DNA of 14,854 bases from JAAFIM01 sp964467315. GTDB taxonomy: Bacteria > Bacteroidota > Bacteroidia > Chitinophagales > Saprospiraceae. Within the stretch, counting starts at the first letter, position 1; the number at the start of each line of letters is the position of its first letter. The position numbers and the translations under genes are program-made. Under the pieces are notes generated by a model that was not told the origin of the DNA, did no database searches, and was given only the letters and a program-made list of their open reading frames with translations. Of the stretch, positions 11,982 through 14,854 are shown piece by piece. The stretch covers positions 1 to 14,854 of the forward strand of contig CAYXSA010000102.1 in the NCBI GenBank assembly GCA_964467315.1, written 5' to 3'.

Positions 11982-13421
11982 TCATTCGGGCAAATCGGAC
12001 TTTTCTAAGCGTCGGTACTGCATATCGTCCAAGTCGAAGTAAGCGCCAAAACCGCGTGAGCCCCAAGTATCGACGTTGCCCCACATGGTGCCGAACCAGC
12101 GATTTTCGGTTTGCACACGCGTCAGCGCGCTGTAGTCCTCGACGCGGGGCACGACCAAGAGGGTGCGCGCCTTGTGTGTGCCGCTCCAAGCGCTATAAAG
12201 TAGGGTCTCGTAAGGCAGCGCCCAAGTGTAAAAAAGTCGCGCCTGCGGTACGTCGGCTTCTTGCGCGATGAAGCAAAAGCCTTCGCGGCTTTGCATTTTT
12301 TCTACGACTTTGGCGACCCAAGCCTGCCGCTCGGCGTAGATGCGTCCGCGCCAAGCCAGTTGCCCCAAGCGCAGGGGCAAAAAAATCAGTAGTGCGATAG
12401 CCAAAAAGCGGCTTGCGCGCTCGTTTTGCGCAAGGTCGAAGCAGAGCGGCAAAGCCAGCATAAAACCTAAGGGCAGATAGATATTGTCGATGTAAAATTT
12501 GGGCACATCGGCGTGTATGGTGAGCTGCGTGAGCAAAATCAAGAGCGCCAAATTTGCCCACAACCAAAGCAGGAGCAGCCCGCGCCTTTGCCAAATGTAA
12601 AAACCGCTGCCCACAATCAGCGCCAAAATCGCCCAATGATAATCGCTTAGACAGTGCCGCCAGAAGGCTTGCGTGCTTGGCAGGGTTTGCCCTTTGTGCC
12701 AAAAAGCTTCCCAACCTGCGTAGAGCATTTCGTATTTGTAGGCATCGTAATCGTTGGTAAAATATGCCGTTTTTAGCCAGACGACGAAACCCAGTATCCC
12801 GCCGAAAATCAGCCAGCGCAGCCATTCGCGCCATTTTTTTAGGGGCAGATGCAGGGCTACGAAACCCGCCACAAAAAACAGGGTCAGCACGCTCGAGGGG
12901 TACAAAAATATCAGCCAAACAGCCGCCAAAGCATCTACGGCGCTATGCCAAACTTTATAGCGCTCGCGCTCTGCCCAAGCCCAAGCCGCCCAAAGAACGA
13001 GGTAAACCATCGCCTGCTGATGCTCCGAGATAGCCCAGTAAAACAAATCGGTAGAAAATAGCAGATAATTTAGCAGCAGCAGCGCCCCCGCCCAAACCCC
13101 GTAGCGCCGCGCCAGCCAATGATAAGCCAGCAAATGCAGCAGCATAAAGGAAGCCGAATACAGCGTTAGCACCGCCCACAAAGGCAGCCGCAGCCAGTAG
13201 CCCGCCCATGCTACCGACTGCGTAAATACCGCCCCAAAACGCTGCACCTGTATCGCCAAGCCCCCCTTTTGCAGTATCTCAAAACTGTGAAAAGCAGGGT
13301 CGGTAAAACACATTCTTAGACGCGCAAAGACTACCGCCGCCAGCAGCAGCAGCAGCCATACGCCGTAACCCGCCCAGAGGAGGCGAGTTTTAAGGAGCGG
13401 ATTTTGAAAATTTGTACTCAT
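11982..13421 (-). CDS. Polytopic membrane protein, possibly GT-C-like glycosyltransferase
   Basis: 479 aa with roughly ten hydrophobic segments in residues 12-375, then a soluble C-terminal domain of about 100 residues (AWVAKVVEKMQ...RRLEKSDLPE). The organisation recalls lipid-linked sugar-dependent GT-C membrane transferases (ArnT/PMT-like): a first helix, then a loop with acidic residues (FTDPAFHSFEIL, about 39-50), then many helices and a soluble tail. I see no decisive catalytic motif, so the functional guess is weak. The gene starts 7 bp after the stop of the aminotransferase and is probably co-transcribed with it; no functional link is obvious. It is Trp-, Leu- and Ala-rich. A perfect 13-bp terminator-like hairpin lies downstream at 11756-11794, beyond a copy of the hairpin element. 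Confidence 0.7.
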   Translation of the reverse strand: MSTNFQNPLLKTRLLWAGYGVWLLLLLAAVVFARLRMCFTDPAFHSFEILQKGGLAIQVQRFGAVFTQSVAWAGYWLRLPLWAVLTLYSASFMLLHLLAYHWLARRYGVWAGALLLLNYLLFSTDLFYWAISEHQQAMVYLVLWAAWAWAERERYKVWHSAVDALAAVWLIFLYPSSVLTLFFVAGFVALHLPLKKWREWLRWLIFGGILGFVVWLKTAYFTNDYDAYKYEMLYAGWEAFWHKGQTLPSTQAFWRHCLSDYHWAILALIVGSGFYIWQRRGLLLLWLWANLALLILLTQLTIHADVPKFYIDNIYLPLGFMLALPLCFDLAQNERASRFLAIALLIFLPLRLGQLAWRGRIYAERQAWVAKVVEKMQSREGFCFIAQEADVPQARLFYTWALPYETLLYSAWSGTHKARTLLVVPRVEDYSALTRVQTENRWFGTMWGNVDTWGSRGFGAYFDLDDMQYRRLEKSDLPE

Positions 13422-13428
13422 GCGCCTA

Positions 13429-14682
13429 TTACTTCAGCGCCTCCAGACTTGCGCGCACACGCTCGTACATCTCCTCTATCTCTTCCTGCTTGCAAGTGCC
13501 CACAGAAAGCCGATACCAAGTAGAATTTTTATCCGCACCGAAGGCATAAAAAGGCACTATCGCCAAGCCTGCCGACTGTAGCAAATAGGCGCTAATTTTC
13601 GCCGTCGTATCGAGTATAGTGCCATCGGGCGTAGTCCGCCCCAGCAGATTGAAACGCACGGTGAGATATATCGCCGCTTGAGGCTGCAAGACCTCCACGC
13701 CAAAAGCCGCCAAACGCCCAAATCGCTCGTAAATCGACTGCAAACGCAACTGCAATGCGGCTTTGAACTCTATCAAATAACTATCTATAGCTTCCGTATT
13801 GCGCAAGTATTCGGCGCTGGCTGCCTGCTCTGCCTTTGGCGACCATGCGCCGATATGCGAAAGTATCGCCTGCATGCGGCTGATGATTGCCCTATCGCCC
13901 ATCGCCCAGCCCACGCGCACACCCGTCGCCGCAAACGCCTTAGAAAGCCCGTCTATGTATATAGTGTAAGGACGCAGCGCGGGCAGCAGCGATACGGGGT
14001 CTACATGCTCCACCTCGCCGAAGGTCAAGACCCAATAAATTTGGTCGTACATCAGATACAGCGGCTTTTTTCCCTCCGCCTTGCGTCTTTCGTTTTCCGC
14101 CAAAACCGCCTCGCAGATTTCCAAAAGCTGCTCGCGCTGGAAAACCGTACCCGTCGGATTGAGCGGCGAGCAAAGCGCCAGCAGTTGCGCCTCTCGCAAG
14201 TAGGGTAGGAGCTGCGCCGCAGTAGGCATAAACATCGTCTCCGCCTGCGTTTCTACATAGACCGCTTCAGCGCCCACCAGATGGCAATAATGGTTATTAT
14301 TCCAAGAAGGCACGGGAAAAACAACCTTATCGCCCGCATCTAAAAGCGTCAAAAAGGTCGCATAAATCAAGGGGCGAGCGCCGCCCGCTATCAAAATTTC
14401 CTCCGCCGCATAGTCGATGCCCTGATATTTTTTCAGAAAATCGCGCACCGCATTCCTTAGGGGCGCGATACCATTGGCAGCAGGGTAATTCGTCTGCCCC
14501 TCAGCATAAGCGCGCTGCACGCCCGCGCAAAGCTCCTTCGGTATCGGAAAAATCGCAGGGTCAAAGTCGCCAATGGTAAAATTATATATCCGCTCGCCCT
14601 TTGCGAGCCGCTCATTTATCTCGCCCGCCAGCCGAATTATCTCCGAGCCAATCAGGCTTTCCGCCATTTTTGATATACGCAT
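13429..14682 (-). CDS. PLP-dependent aminotransferase class I/II (aspartate aminotransferase-like)
   Basis: 417 aa. A fold-type I aminotransferase moves an amino group between an amino acid and a keto acid using pyridoxal phosphate in the cytoplasm. The features in order are YP-A-NG (66-71), the glycine-rich cofactor loop GGARPLIY (100-107), SPLNPTGT with N175, D213 and Y216 binding the cofactor, the Schiff-base lysine K248 in GLSKAFAATG, the phosphate-binding R256 in RVGW, and the substrate-carboxylate R391 in WYRLSVGT. All key residues are present and the length is normal. The substrate cannot be fixed; aspartate or a broad-specificity aminotransferase is likely. ATG 14682 is preceded by a heptad array that would lie in the 5' leader, and a TATCTTTG promoter motif sits at 14742-14749. 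The membrane-protein gene follows 7 bp downstream. Confidence 0.93.
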   Translation of the reverse strand: MRISKMAESLIGSEIIRLAGEINERLAKGERIYNFTIGDFDPAIFPIPKELCAGVQRAYAEGQTNYPAANGIAPLRNAVRDFLKKYQGIDYAAEEILIAGGARPLIYATFLTLLDAGDKVVFPVPSWNNNHYCHLVGAEAVYVETQAETMFMPTAAQLLPYLREAQLLALCSPLNPTGTVFQREQLLEICEAVLAENERRKAEGKKPLYLMYDQIYWVLTFGEVEHVDPVSLLPALRPYTIYIDGLSKAFAATGVRVGWAMGDRAIISRMQAILSHIGAWSPKAEQAASAEYLRNTEAIDSYLIEFKAALQLRLQSIYERFGRLAAFGVEVLQPQAAIYLTVRFNLLGRTTPDGTILDTTAKISAYLLQSAGLAIVPFYAFGADKNSTWYRLSVGTCKQEEIEEMYERVRASLEALK

Positions 14683-14685
14683 AGT

Positions 14686-14722
14686 GAATTACGAATTACG
14701 AATTACGAATTACGAATTACGA
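14686..14722 (-). repeat. Heptad array (GAATTAC)5 in the aminotransferase leader
   Basis: Five perfect 7-bp copies (14686-14720) plus GA, between the aminotransferase ATG and its predicted promoter. On the minus strand the unit reads ATTCGTA, one base different from the ATTCGTC array at 14804-14854. Confidence 0.92.
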
Positions 14723-14741
14723 GATGTACTGCACCTGCACG

Positions 14742-14774
14742 CAAAGATAAGTCGTTAGACTTGTAGCGCCGCAA
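14742..14774 (-). promoter_or_regulatory. Promoter of the aminotransferase unit
   Basis: Minus-strand TATCTTTG at 14749-14742, with a TTG 22 bases upstream (complement of 14772-14774). The spacing is slightly long. It overlaps the rightward promoter, making a compact divergent promoter region. Confidence 0.6.
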
Positions 14775-14791
14775 AAAAATGCTTAACTTTG
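14761..14791 (+). promoter_or_regulatory. Bacteroidota-type promoter for a gene beyond the right edge
   Basis: TTG at 14761-14763, 20 bases, then TAACTTTG at 14784-14791. This matches the TTG-N19-21-TAnnTTTG layout of primary-sigma promoters in Bacteroidota. It points right into the ATTCGTC heptad array. Confidence 0.7.
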
Positions 14792-14803
14792 TACGCCGCG
14801 AAA

Positions 14804-14854
14804 ATTCGTCATTCGTCATTCGTCATTCGTCATTCGTCATTCGTCATTCGTCAT
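14804..14854 (+). repeat. Heptad array (ATTCGTC)7, cut by the window end
   Basis: Seven perfect copies plus two bases, running to the last base of the window. It lies just downstream of the predicted plus-strand promoter at 14761-14791, so it would be in the leader of a gene beyond the edge. Confidence 0.92.

Noticed and set aside
12193..12918. 241-codon open frame overlapping the polytopic membrane protein in another frame
   Set aside because: Composition is Ala/Arg-rich with no domain, and the membrane-protein frame has a consistent hydrophobic pattern and full length.
14804..14854. CRISPR-like array
   Set aside because: Units are 7 bp with no spacers, so this is a simple tandem repeat.

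Overview
The window looks like a chromosomal segment of a Bacteroidota bacterium, probably a Cytophagia-type lineage of moderate GC content. I infer this from Bacteroidota-type promoter motifs (TAnnTTTG at about -7) near several starts, the lack of clear Shine-Dalgarno sequences, the gene families present (RecN, ECF sigma with a short anti-sigma, a glucosaminidase next to a YbjN-like protein), and abundant 7-bp intergenic tandem repeats. I cannot name the species. No tRNA, rRNA, CRISPR array, transposase or phage gene was seen.

Layout. 193-1449 (+) encodes an SbcD-type nuclease without a neighbouring sbcC. It converges on a minus-strand pair, recN (2375-4039) and an orphan ABC ATPase (1720-2361). 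4347-4865 (+) is a four-helix membrane protein ending in an ILDD tail. 5095-5610 (-) is a small exported barrel-like protein. 6849-5804 (-) is an ECF sigma factor followed by a short putative anti-sigma. 7128-9832 (+) is a tight operon: a lipoprotein with an uncharacterised C-terminal domain, then three more small membrane proteins, two clearly homologous to the 4347 product and all ending in ILDD. 11576-10031 (-) is a membrane-anchored glucosaminidase overlapping a YbjN-like gene. 14682-11982 (-) is a class I/II aminotransferase followed by a polytopic membrane protein with some resemblance to GT-C glycosyltransferases. A well-formed divergent promoter region lies at the right edge.

The non-coding part is the most unusual. 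Five gaps carry members of one dispersed structured element (19-171, 4172-4252, 4904-5010, 9846-9950, 11868-11972). Each has conserved ends (GCGTGAGGGAT...GGGCACGCC), a conserved internal AGCCCGACC, and interchangeable hairpins whose stems change sequence while keeping base pairing. Six further places hold heptanucleotide repeats. These form two inverted pairs: one supplies the stop codons of two convergent genes, the other flanks a divergent promoter.

The two best candidates for something undescribed are this modular hairpin element family and the ILDD-tail membrane protein family with its lipoprotein partner. Everything rests on reading the sequence; no database search was possible.
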